Shown here: piece by piece, positions 28,870-36,076 of the stretch
Layout of the letters: each line of letters begins with the position of its first letter
How positions within the stretch are numbered: position 1 is the stretch's first letter
Source of the DNA: Sulfurovum sp. TSL6
Lineage (GTDB): Bacteria; Campylobacterota; Campylobacteria; Campylobacterales; Sulfurovaceae
Assembly: GCF_019972115.1 (NCBI RefSeq)
Contig: NZ_BPFJ01000002.1
Span: forward strand, 1 to 64,000
Length of the DNA stretch: 64,000 nucleotides
Direction of reading: 5' to 3'
Position numbers and translations under genes: made by a program
Notes under the pieces: generated by a model
Seen by the model: only the letters and a program-made list of their open reading frames with translations
What the model was told of the DNA's origin: nothing
The model's database searches: none

Positions 28870-29406
28870 TTACTCTCCAAAATAACGGATTGAAGCAAAA
28901 CCGCTTGCTCCGGATCTTTCACACGCTATGATCTGTTCCTCTGTCAAAATTCCTCCTAATGCCAACACCGGCATATGCACTTGAGACGTAACAGATCTCA
29001 ACGCTTCCAAACCGACAGGTGCGCCTTTATTTGGGGTTTCAAAGATCGGGCTGAAAGTTGCCATGTCTGCACCTAATATTTCAGCTTTTTTGAGCTCATC
29101 TATCGTATGCGTACTGACAACAACGAAGAGGTTCATCGCTTTTGCATCAGCGATTTCACCCAGTTGCAGACTGCTTAAATGTACTCCGTCAGCTCCTGAA
29201 GCTTTTGCCATTGAAGGGTCACCATGAATGATGACTTGTTCAAAATCAAATACTTTCGCTGCTTGTACGAAATCAGCTCCATGCTTAGAAACATTGGATT
29301 TGTCTCTATAGACGATCATAGAAGCTTTTTGGGAAAATCTTTTGAGGTCACGTTCTAAATGGTTGAAATCTAAGGTAGAAGGGTCAGTGATAGCATAACT
29401 GATCAT
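28870..29406 (-). CDS. Thiamine phosphate synthase-like protein (ThiE/TenI family)
   Basis: 178 residues forming a short TIM barrel: YRDKSN at about 33-38 (family: RxK in the phosphate/pyrimidine site), GADGVHLSS at 71-79, STHTIDELKKA, GADMATFSPIFETPNKG and LALGGILTEEQI. The last three are ThiE/TenI hallmarks. It is shorter than standard ThiE (about 210) at the N-terminus, so either a TenI-like isomerase role or a reduced ThiE is possible. No other thiamine gene is adjacent. Confidence 0.8.
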   Translation of the reverse strand: MISYAITDPSTLDFNHLERDLKRFSQKASMIVYRDKSNVSKHGADFVQAAKVFDFEQVIIHGDPSMAKASGADGVHLSSLQLGEIADAKAMNLFVVVSTHTIDELKKAEILGADMATFSPIFETPNKGAPVGLEALRSVTSQVHMPVLALGGILTEEQIIACERSGASGFASIRYFGE

Positions 29407-29684
29407 TGCAGGTCGTTTTTCTCTTTTTGCTCAAGAAGTTTTTCAAGCAGTACTGTCTGTTTTTGCAGTTCTATATAGCGTTCTTTGCCTGTGATGATAT
29501 GTTCCAGTAAAAGTACGGATATCATACCCGGCAGTGCGCCCATAAAGGCAGATAGAAATGCAAAGAGTAAACTCTCCGGATAAAAAGCGAGAAATGATGT
29601 GATGGCACCTAGCAGGACAGCCGCCCATGCTACGCCCAAGAGAAAGTTGACTACAAAACTTAATGGTCCGTTTTGCAGTCTCAT
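29403..29684 (-). CDS. Small inner-membrane protein with C-terminal coiled coil
   Basis: 93 residues: two membrane segments (about 8-32 and 36-62, with Gly/Ala-rich FMGALPGMISVLLLEHI) and a charged helical tail (LQKQTVLLEKLLEQKEKND) fit for a coiled coil. It lies between atpB and the thiE-like gene, with a four-base overlap to the latter. The position next to an ATP synthase gene might suggest an AtpI-like assembly factor, but the sequence does not show it. Function unknown. Confidence 0.6.
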   Translation of the reverse strand: MRLQNGPLSFVVNFLLGVAWAAVLLGAITSFLAFYPESLLFAFLSAFMGALPGMISVLLLEHIITGKERYIELQKQTVLLEKLLEQKEKNDLQ

Positions 29685-29705
29685 TTTTGGTATCCTATGA
29701 TGATC

Positions 29706-30383
29706 TTAGTGATCATCTTCCACAGCTACGGCACCCGCAAGGTACACATAGATAAGGATCATAAATACAAACGTTTGAAGTAATGCAGAGAACGTCAGTA
29801 AAAGGTATGCAGGAAGCGGTGCAATGAAAGGTACTAGCATAAGAAGTACCCATAAGAAAAGGTCATCCCCTTTAATGTTACCGAAAAGTCTGAATGAAAG
29901 TGAAATGATTCTTGAAATGTGAGAAACAATTTCGATCGGGAACATTAACGGTGCCAATATTTTAACAGGTCCTGCAAAGTGAGCAAAGTATTTGATCACA
30001 CCATTCTCTCTGATACCTTCGTAGTTGTAGTAGAAAAATACTAAAAGTGCCAAAGGTAAGGTAATGTTGATGTTTGAAGTCGGCGCTTCAAATCCTGGGA
30101 TAATACCGATCACGTTAGACACAAATATAAAGAGTCCAACCGCTGCAACAAGTGGAAGGTACTTTCTCGCAAGTTCTTCACCGATCACATCTTTACCCAT
30201 AGCGATCACACCACCAAGGTACGCCTCTAAAACATTTTGTGTACCTGTTGGTACCGCTCTAAGACTCTTTGTTGCCATTTTTGCTATTGCGATTATAATA
30301 ATTGCCACTAAAACCAAGTGTGCAACAAACATCGATTGTCCGTGACCGAAAATAGCGCCTAGGTAAGTAAATACACCTTCCAT
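29706..30383 (-). CDS. atpB: F0F1 ATP synthase subunit a
   Basis: Proton half-channels of the F0 sector. 225 residues, five to six membrane helices, with the conserved region [22 protein letters not shown] holding the essential Arg (SFRLFGN near 162-168) and the last helix with [15 protein letters not shown]. In Campylobacterota atpB is usually separate from the other atp genes, as here. It heads the operon that runs down to tamB. Confidence 0.97.
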   Translation of the reverse strand: MEGVFTYLGAIFGHGQSMFVAHLVLVAIIIIAIAKMATKSLRAVPTGTQNVLEAYLGGVIAMGKDVIGEELARKYLPLVAAVGLFIFVSNVIGIIPGFEAPTSNINITLPLALLVFFYYNYEGIRENGVIKYFAHFAGPVKILAPLMFPIEIVSHISRIISLSFRLFGNIKGDDLFLWVLLMLVPFIAPLPAYLLLTFSALLQTFVFMILIYVYLAGAVAVEDDH

Positions 30384-30450
30384 TAAAACATCCTCTTGTA
30401 AGTTTATATTGCGGGATTATACCTTTTTTCACCTTAGGAAACCTCTAAAT

Positions 30451-31215
30451 CTACGCCAATTTCTCCTGTCCCAGACGATAAAGTGCAAAATCATATTTGA
30501 TGGGATCTTTTTGATCAAAGGTACGCAAAGTATCTGTCAATTCTATACTGGCTCTCATATCGTACGTTTTACGCTTGAGTAAGCCTAAACGTCTTGAAAC
30601 CTGAAACGTATGGGTGTCAAGAGGCATAAGCAGATCTTTTTTATCTATCTTAGACCATAAACCCATATCCAAAGCATCTTTGCGTACCATCCAGCGCAGG
30701 TACATCATATAGCGCTTGTAGGTCCCTGCTGAAAGTACTTTTTTGGGTATGGAACCTATTAAAAAGTTATAACCACGTGTGTTTCTAGGATACACCGATT
30801 GTAACGTCTCTATAAAATGCCATAAACCATCTAAAATATTTTCTTCTTTTTTGTAGGCGGTATAAAAAATATTTTCAATGCTCTCTTCAGATCTTAGACG
30901 TTTCAATGCGATGAAGAGGGCAGCGACATCTTCACTTTTTTGAAAACGATAATAGTGGGAAGAGAGTGCTTTTCTTATCTCCTCTTCACTGCAGTCCAAT
31001 AAAGAAAAATCCAAACTTTGCAAAAATCGGACGATAAGCCCTACATTACCATAGCCAAACAATGCACAAATCAGTGCTATAGATTCATCTTGGTATTGTG
31101 ATGCAACAAGAAGGGGGTCAGGCTTGTCAAAAGAGAGTTCAGCACTGTTGTTTCTAGCTTCAACTTCATTGTCTAAAAGAGTTTTGATCTCAGATAATCT
31201 CAATAAGCATTCCAA
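30451..31215 (-). CDS. TIGR02757 family protein
   Basis: 254 residues of the conserved TIGR02757 (DUF2400) family, seen in Campylobacterota and Bacteroidota: DPLLVASQYQDESIALICALFGYGNV, PRNTRGYNFLIGS, YKRYMMYLRWMVRKD.MDMGLWS (here DALDMGLW) and the closing PLDTHTFQVSRRLGLLKRKT, FDQKDPIKYDFALYRLGQ. These resemble helix-hairpin-helix DNA glycosylase elements, but no activity is established. The frame begins with TTG at 31215; TTG at 31203 is another possible start, and neither has a strong ribosome-binding site. A dispersed repeat fills the gap to lptB. Confidence 0.85.
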   Translation of the reverse strand: MECLLRLSEIKTLLDNEVEARNNSAELSFDKPDPLLVASQYQDESIALICALFGYGNVGLIVRFLQSLDFSLLDCSEEEIRKALSSHYYRFQKSEDVAALFIALKRLRSEESIENIFYTAYKKEENILDGLWHFIETLQSVYPRNTRGYNFLIGSIPKKVLSAGTYKRYMMYLRWMVRKDALDMGLWSKIDKKDLLMPLDTHTFQVSRRLGLLKRKTYDMRASIELTDTLRTFDQKDPIKYDFALYRLGQEKLA

Positions 31216-31218
31216 TCA

Positions 31219-31244
31219 TTCGTAACAGTTAGTACGTAGCACTT
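31219..31244. repeat. Short dispersed repeat, second family, single unit
   Basis: The stretch TTCGTAACAGTTAGTACG and TAGCACTT shares words with the long inverted repeat at 37935-38044 (GTGCTAAGTACTACG..., CGTAACACATAGCACTTAG). It occupies nearly all of the lptB-TIGR02757 spacer. Confidence 0.5.
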
Positions 31245-31248
31245 CATC

Positions 31249-31974
31249 CTAAAACGTAAAGTGTTCACCAAGATAATGCTTACGTACATTCTCATCATTG
31301 GCGACTTCATCACTGGTACCTGTCGCTAACATTTCACCGCTTCGCATCACATAGGCTCGATCACAAATACCCAGTGTTTCACGCACATTATGGTCTGTAA
31401 TGAGAATACCCATATCAAGATCCACCAGTTGTTTGATAATGTTTTGTATATCCAAAACGGCTATAGGGTCAACACCGGCAAAAGGTTCATCCAGAAGTAA
31501 GAATTTTGGTTCACCTACCAATGCTCTTGCAATCTCAACCCTTCTTCTCTCTCCCCCACTGAGGCGGATCCCAAGACGGGCACGGATAGGTTCGATGTTG
31601 AAGATCTCAAGCAGTTTTTCAATGCGTGGCTGAACCTTCTCTTTATCCAGGCCTAATGCTTCAACTGCAATGAGCAAATTTTCTTCTACAGTCAAGTCTT
31701 TAAAAATGCTGGACTCTTGAGGCAAATACCCTATACCCATTTGTGCACGGGCACTTAAAGGCAGTCTTGTGACATCTTCACCATCCAAAAAAACCTGGCC
31801 TTCTGTAGCATCAGTTAATCCACATACCATGTAGAATGAAGTGGTCTTTCCCGCACCATTGGGACCAAGAAGCCCTACGATCTCTTTACTCTTCACATTT
31901 AGAGAGATATCATGCACTAACTTTGTTTTTTTAATAGTTTTGGCAAGGCCTTTGGCTTCAAGTGTATGCGTCAT
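31249..31974 (-). CDS. lptB: LPS export ABC transporter ATPase LptB
   Basis: ATPase that powers LPS extraction by LptFGC. Walker A GPNGAGKTT near 38-46, signature LSGGERRRVEIAR near 138-150, Walker B FLLLDEPFAGVDP, and the LptB-typical QESSIFKDLTVEENL. Length 241. The start overlaps the tsaE stop by four bases. Confidence 0.95.
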   Translation of the reverse strand: MTHTLEAKGLAKTIKKTKLVHDISLNVKSKEIVGLLGPNGAGKTTSFYMVCGLTDATEGQVFLDGEDVTRLPLSARAQMGIGYLPQESSIFKDLTVEENLLIAVEALGLDKEKVQPRIEKLLEIFNIEPIRARLGIRLSGGERRRVEIARALVGEPKFLLLDEPFAGVDPIAVLDIQNIIKQLVDLDMGILITDHNVRETLGICDRAYVMRSGEMLATGTSDEVANDENVRKHYLGEHFTF

Positions 31975-32396
31975 ACGTCTATCCTATAAATTCTACTGTT
32001 TTTTTGGGACTCTATCTCTATGGTTGCAACATTATAACCTACACCTTCTAAAAAGGCTTTAAGTTCATCCGAGCCCCACTCTACCATGTGCCACCCCGGC
32101 TTTTCAAACTCTTCAAAAAGCCCCATCTGCATAAATTCTTCGTGATCTAAACGATAGAGGTCATAATGATACAGACTACTGCCATCTTTTGCACCATAAC
32201 ACTGTTGTAAAGAAAAGGTCGGAGAAGTCACTTCACCTTCGATCCCTTTTGCTTTTGCTATGGCTTGTGTAAGTGTCGTCTTTCCTGCAGCCAGATCACC
32301 TCTTAAAAATACGATCGTATCAGAAGGAAGTGTTGCATCCAAGTAACTGACAACTTTATCCAGTTCCTCTAATGATGCTTCTATTTCTTTAGTCAT
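31971..32396 (-). CDS. tsaE: tRNA threonylcarbamoyladenosine ATPase TsaE
   Basis: Needed with TsaB/TsaD for t6A37 formation in tRNA. 141 residues: P-loop RGDLAAGKTTLTQAIAKAKG (about 29-48), VTSPTFSLQQ, YHYDLYRLDHEEF, VEWGSDEL. These are the family motifs, and the P-loop has Ala in place of the usual Gly before AGKT. It lies between trpD and lptB in one operon. Confidence 0.93.
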   Translation of the reverse strand: MTKEIEASLEELDKVVSYLDATLPSDTIVFLRGDLAAGKTTLTQAIAKAKGIEGEVTSPTFSLQQCYGAKDGSSLYHYDLYRLDHEEFMQMGLFEEFEKPGWHMVEWGSDELKAFLEGVGYNVATIEIESQKNSRIYRIDV

Positions 32397-32440
32397 GTTT
32401 TCTCCATTCCGTAGAGGAGGACCCCTGTGTACTCCCGGAT

Positions 32441-33424
32441 CTATCCTGCCAATTGTTGACTTATCTTAGCCATCAGCTTTAAATGTTCATTGGCTTTGCC
32501 ACTATCAAGTCCGCTTTTAGCCATCTCTATCGCTTCTTCTATGTCACGTACATTGCCGTCTACAAAAAGTGCGAAGGCTGCATTTAGCAGCACAATATCT
32601 CTTTTTGCACCCTTTTCTTTACCTGAAAATATATCGCGTGTGATCTGTGCATTAAAATTTGCATCTCCACCCAAGATGGCCTCTTTAGGTGCGAGTTTAA
32701 ATCCAAATGTCTCCGGATTGATCTCACCTTCTAATATACGGTTTGACTCCACATAGGCAAAAGAAGAGTTGCACGCAAGTGAGATCTCATCCATACCATC
32801 ATGACTGCTGACAACACAGGCACGTTTCGCACCCAATTCAACCAGTGCATCAGCGATACGTTTAACGAAGGAAGGGTCAAATACCCCTAAAAGGTATTTC
32901 TCTGCTCCGGCAGGATTTGTCAATGGTCCAAGAATGTTAAAGATAGTCCTATGCTCTATAGACTTACGTATGGGCATGATGTGTTTCATCGCAGGATGAT
33001 GATCGGTTGCAGGGAAAAAACAAAAACCTGTCTCTTCAAGCATTTTTATTTTATTCTCTATGCTAAGATCCAGGTTAATGCCCAGTGCTTCAAGAACATC
33101 TGTTGAGCCAGAGTTGGAAGTCACACTTCTGTTTCCATGTTTAGCCACAACACGACCCAAAGAAGCCAGAAGAAGCGACACAGTGGTAGAGATGTTAAAG
33201 CTTCCGCTTTTATCTCCACCTGTTCCGACCACGTCGATGGCTTTTTCTTTCAGTGCATCAGATAAAGAGAGTTTAATGGAGTGTTCGCGCATGACTGAAG
33301 CAGCTGCAGCGATATCACTGCCGCTTTCACCTTTTTCATACAGTGCTACAAGAAAAGCCCTTGCCTCCTCTGTACCCATTTGATTGTTAAACAGTCTTTC
33401 AAATTCTTCTTTAGTACCCATCAC
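32441..33424 (-). CDS. trpD: Anthranilate phosphoribosyltransferase
   Basis: Transfers phosphoribose from PRPP to anthranilate in tryptophan synthesis. PRPP site VGTGGDKSGSFNISTT near 65-80, KHGNRSVTS near 94-102, and GPLTNPAG near 165-172. Length 327 is normal. No other trp gene is nearby, so it is unlinked from the rest of the pathway here. Confidence 0.96.
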   Translation of the reverse strand: MMGTKEEFERLFNNQMGTEEARAFLVALYEKGESGSDIAAAASVMREHSIKLSLSDALKEKAIDVVGTGGDKSGSFNISTTVSLLLASLGRVVAKHGNRSVTSNSGSTDVLEALGINLDLSIENKIKMLEETGFCFFPATDHHPAMKHIMPIRKSIEHRTIFNILGPLTNPAGAEKYLLGVFDPSFVKRIADALVELGAKRACVVSSHDGMDEISLACNSSFAYVESNRILEGEINPETFGFKLAPKEAILGGDANFNAQITRDIFSGKEKGAKRDIVLLNAAFALFVDGNVRDIEEAIEMAKSGLDSGKANEHLKLMAKISQQLAG

Positions 33425-33434
33425 TCTCTCCTAT

Positions 33435-33686
33435 TTAATTTGACAGCTCTTTGACATATTCATCTTTTTGACTTTTAGGTATGGTTTTGGTTGTTGGTAT
33501 TTGCAGCACTTCATAAGACTTCGGACCTTTAAGATACTCTATGGTTACTGTATCTCCTACAGCTACATTTTTAGATGCTTTAGCCTTCAAGCCATTGACC
33601 AAAACAACACCAGATTTAAGCATATCCGTAGCAATAGTACGACGCTTCACCACATTCACAGCCGACAACCATTTATCCACACGCAT
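33435..33686 (-). CDS. Small S4-domain RNA-binding protein (Hsp15-like)
   Basis: 83 residues that are almost entirely one S4 domain: MRVDKWLSAVNVVKRRTIA at the start, then SGVVLVNGLKAKASKNVAVGDTVTI, then a short tail. Family members such as Hsp15 bind 23S rRNA in stalled 50S subunits. The start at 33686 follows AAGGGG by ten bases. A longer open frame to 33809 exists but runs through the dispersed repeat and lacks similarity to the family. Confidence 0.88.
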   Translation of the reverse strand: MRVDKWLSAVNVVKRRTIATDMLKSGVVLVNGLKAKASKNVAVGDTVTIEYLKGPKSYEVLQIPTTKTIPKSQKDEYVKELSN

Positions 33687-33724
33687 ACCAAAACCCCTTA
33701 TTAAATCACACATCAGTGTGCTTT

Positions 33725-33823
33725 GTCGTGGCGAACGCCCTTGAAAGCAAAGCGATTCGAGAGCCACGACGACTTTTGTTTTTACCCCAAGGGCATTTCC
33801 GATGGGCACTTTTCTAGAAAAGT
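33725..33823 (+). repeat. Structured dispersed repeat, copy B (short form)
   Basis: GTCGTGGC (33725-33732) pairs perfectly with GCCACGAC (33763-33770); inside are GAACGCC and AAGCGATTCGAGA as in copies A and C, but the middle hairpins are absent (core 46 bases against 98 and 93). A module TACCCCAAGGGCATTTCC with GGGC follows, then the palindrome ACTTTTCTAGAAAAGT (33808-33823). It lies between dapD and the S4 protein gene. Confidence 0.85.
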
Positions 33824-33892
33824 AAAGAGAGAAACAAACTCACAATTCAAATAAAAGGAAATGTATCAAAACAAAATCCTAATATTTATAAT

Positions 33893-35086
33893 TTAGTGCA
33901 ACTCAACGTTCAACTTCACTTCTCTCGTACTTCTTCGAGCAATGATCTCACCCGTAGTCGAATCCTGTCTAAAGTGAATCCCGTCAAGCCCTTGAAGCTC
34001 TGCACCTTTAAACATAGTTTTCGTTTCAAGTGTTGCTTCAGGGTTGGCTGCAGAGATCTTAGCCAACTCTTCTGGAGCGATCTTTATCTTCGTACCAGCC
34101 AAGATAGTGATACCCGCATCCACGATACATGCGTCACCCAAAGGAAGACCCGTTACAGAGTTTGCACCAAGTAGTGTGTTCTCCCCGATGCTGATAGGAT
34201 TTCCATCTGTACCTGAAAGGACACCAAGGATACTAGCCCCACCACCTACATCTGAACCTGCACCTACGATAGCAGATGAAGAGATACGACCTTCAACCAT
34301 CACAGGACCAAGTGTTCCAGCATTAAAGTTGATATATGATGCACCTGGCATGACTGTTGTACCAGCTGCAAGCTGTGCACCCATACGTACTTTAGACGCT
34401 TCCAAGATACGTGTATTATCTGCTGGTATCACATGTTGTAAGAATCTCGGGAATTTATCTACAGCATCCACAGCAGGATACGTACCGCCCAGTTTCATTT
34501 CGATCTCATTTTCTCTAAGGTAATCAAGTTCATAAGGTGTATTTCCTACCCATGCCACATTTGACAAAATACCAAATGCACCATTGAGGTTGATCTTTCT
34601 AAGTTCTGCTTTACTCTGAGAAAGTGCATAAAGTTTAAGATATACTGCTTCTACAGATCCAGGATTCGCATCTTCGAACAAAAATACGATTCTAAAGTTT
34701 TTACCAATATCTTCCATATGTGCAAGTGTTTTGATCACTTGTACATTTTTATGTGCATCACCTGTAGCTTCTGCAACATACGGAGCAAATGCTGCCATAG
34801 CATTTTCTACAAAGTTATCGTTGATCGTTGCAACAAATTCAGTCCCTGAAAAATCTACATCACATTTTGCTTCCTGCAATGCTTTTATAAATACTGCAGC
34901 ACTTCCGAAGTTCTCTTTCCAGTTGATGAGTCCAAAGTTCGCCTGAAGTATTTTCTCAGCATTTTTCTGACCTCTATCCACTCTTGCGATACCAAATGCG
35001 ATAGGCTCTTTGTATCCTGCTTGTGAAGTAACATCTGTTACCAATTGTTTAAATGCGTCTGTACTTGTCACTGTTTCAATAGCCAT
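33893..35086 (-). CDS. dapD: 2,3,4,5-tetrahydropyridine-2,6-dicarboxylate N-succinyltransferase DapD
   Basis: Succinylates tetrahydrodipicolinate in lysine/meso-DAP synthesis. 397 residues, the long form found in Campylobacterota: N-terminal alpha/beta part, then a left-handed beta-helix with hexapeptide turns (ASYINFNAGTLGPVMVEGRISSSAIVG..., GGASILG, ISIGENTLLGANSVTGLPLGDACIVDAG). Ends in KLNVELH. Own transcription unit after the Cys-rich gene at 35125. Confidence 0.95.
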   Translation of the reverse strand: MAIETVTSTDAFKQLVTDVTSQAGYKEPIAFGIARVDRGQKNAEKILQANFGLINWKENFGSAAVFIKALQEAKCDVDFSGTEFVATINDNFVENAMAAFAPYVAEATGDAHKNVQVIKTLAHMEDIGKNFRIVFLFEDANPGSVEAVYLKLYALSQSKAELRKINLNGAFGILSNVAWVGNTPYELDYLRENEIEMKLGGTYPAVDAVDKFPRFLQHVIPADNTRILEASKVRMGAQLAAGTTVMPGASYINFNAGTLGPVMVEGRISSSAIVGAGSDVGGGASILGVLSGTDGNPISIGENTLLGANSVTGLPLGDACIVDAGITILAGTKIKIAPEELAKISAANPEATLETKTMFKGAELQGLDGIHFRQDSTTGEIIARRSTREVKLNVELH

Positions 35087-35124
35087 TGAAATCTCCTATC
35101 ATCGAATAAAATAATTTAAAGCGA

Positions 35125-35556
35125 TTATACTTGATTTTGTTTAACCTTTCTCATGATGGAGAACCAGTCTCTTGAAAAATGTTTCTTGATATAGTCTACA
35201 TGGTGTGGTACTGTACAGCCACTGCAATCTTGATGTATCGCATCATCAGAAACAAACTGCGCACCATCTTTAGACGCTATACTGCAAGTACTGTAGAGCA
35301 CTTGATTCCCCTCTTTGGAAAGCCCCTTATCATCAAAACGAAAGTTGGGACAGGCACAAAGGTAACAATTCAGATCTTCCATCTCATGACACTTTTTATT
35401 CTCTTTATAAAGGAAACAAAAATCGGGCTCTTTTTCTACCATATTTTCAAACCTGAAGTATGCGATGACTTCATCATCGCTCAAGGCTTCCAATTTCTTC
35501 ATGATCTTCTTGTGTTTTTGTCCATGTGCTTCAAACCAGTCACTGTAATTCATCAA
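35125..35556 (-). CDS. Cysteine-rich small-domain protein (PF04071-like)
   Basis: 143 residues. A helical N-terminal part, then eight cysteines with the pattern FCFLYKENKKCHEMEDLNCYLCACPNF ... YSTCS ... QDCSGCTVPHH. The order C-x(8)-CH-x(6)-C-x2-C-x-CP ... DCSxCxxPH follows the cysteine-rich small domain, thought to bind a metal (family knowledge). In archaea and clostridia such domains are found near corrinoid genes; here a BtuB-like receptor is close but divergently transcribed. Function unknown. Confidence 0.65.
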   Translation of the reverse strand: MMNYSDWFEAHGQKHKKIMKKLEALSDDEVIAYFRFENMVEKEPDFCFLYKENKKCHEMEDLNCYLCACPNFRFDDKGLSKEGNQVLYSTCSIASKDGAQFVSDDAIHQDCSGCTVPHHVDYIKKHFSRDWFSIMRKVKQNQV

Positions 35557-35620
35557 TTATCCATTTTTTTAGTTTTACACAACTTCCACACACACCAAAC
35601 TGTGGAGTTGTTTCCCCTTT

Positions 35621-35778
35621 CTACCCCAAGGGCACTTCCTCACTTCGTTCAGGGCGTTTTTTTAGAAAAAACGAAACAAAAAATCGTCACAGTTCTCGAA
35701 TCGCTAGATTTTCTGGCACTAAATGACGATACCCCTGTCGCTAAAGCGTAAGTGGGGTGCAAGGTCGTTCACCATGAC
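35621..35778 (-). repeat. Structured dispersed repeat, copy C
   Basis: On the minus strand GTCATGGT (35778-35771) pairs with ACTGTGAC (35693-35686) using two G-U wobbles that would be mismatches on the other strand. Inside are GAACGAC, CACCCCACTTACGC/TTTAGCGACAGGGGTA, TCATTTAGTGCC and GCGATTCGAGA as in copy A. Beyond the core lie an A/T-rich palindrome (35655-35673) and, on the plus strand, TACCCCAAGGGCACTTCC with GGGC, the module seen in copy B but in the opposite orientation relative to the core. It accounts for half of the 309-base gene-free stretch 35557-35865; I see nothing else there except GTACTTTGTAC (35786-35796). Confidence 0.85.
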
Positions 35779-35853
35779 AGGTGGCGTACTTTGTACGATT
35801 ATGAGATGACGATACTCAGAAGTTGAATAAGTATAACATAAAGAATTTTTCTG

Positions 35854-35859
35854 TACAAT
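35854..35859 (+). promoter_or_regulatory. -10 box before the 56-codon frame and TonB receptor gene
   Basis: TACAAT, six bases before the ATG at 35866; the same arrangement as at nspC and at 38064. It is the only good -10 candidate between copy C and the receptor gene. Confidence 0.4.
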
Positions 35860-35865
35860 CCGCTC

Positions 35866-36036
35866 ATGAAACATCTTAGAGGCCACAGTAAAAACTACTT
35901 TTCATTTGCCGTCATCGCTATGTACTCCACACTTTCAAAGTTGTGTTGGATCGACAGCAATTTTCAGTACCATAAAAAAGCCTTTATCTACCACGAATAT
36001 AAAACTTCCCCTCCCTGTTTATCCATTTTTTACTAA
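35866..36036 (+). CDS. Possible 56-residue protein or leader of the TonB receptor gene
   Basis: An open frame of 56 codons (starts MKHLRGHSKNYFSFAVIAMY, ends CLSIFY). It has no ribosome-binding site but would be leaderless from the -10 box at 35854. The sequence has no signal peptide and no family I recognise; two Cys and many Tyr/Phe/His are present. It ends 40 bases before the receptor gene. The stretch may instead be a long untranslated leader (about 210 bases) of that gene; I see no known riboswitch in it. Confidence 0.3.
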   Translation: MKHLRGHSKNYFSFAVIAMYSTLSKLCWIDSNFQYHKKAFIYHEYKTSPPCLSIFY

Positions 36037-36076
36037 TTAAAACAATATTACATACAAAATAAACAAGGAACAACCT

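Noticed and set aside
33674-33682. TTATCCACA resembling a DnaA box
   Set aside because: Single occurrence inside a coding gene, with no cluster or A/T-rich unwinding element; dnaA is not nearby.
33687-33809. N-terminal extension of the S4-domain protein
   Set aside because: The extra 41 codons read through the dispersed repeat, lack similarity to the family, and the start at 33686 has a good ribosome-binding site.
35866-35900. GGCCACAGT resembling a B12-box of a cobalamin riboswitch before the BtuB-like gene
   Set aside because: The downstream AGTCAGGATAC-type segment and the upstream conserved elements are absent, so the match is only six to eight bases.
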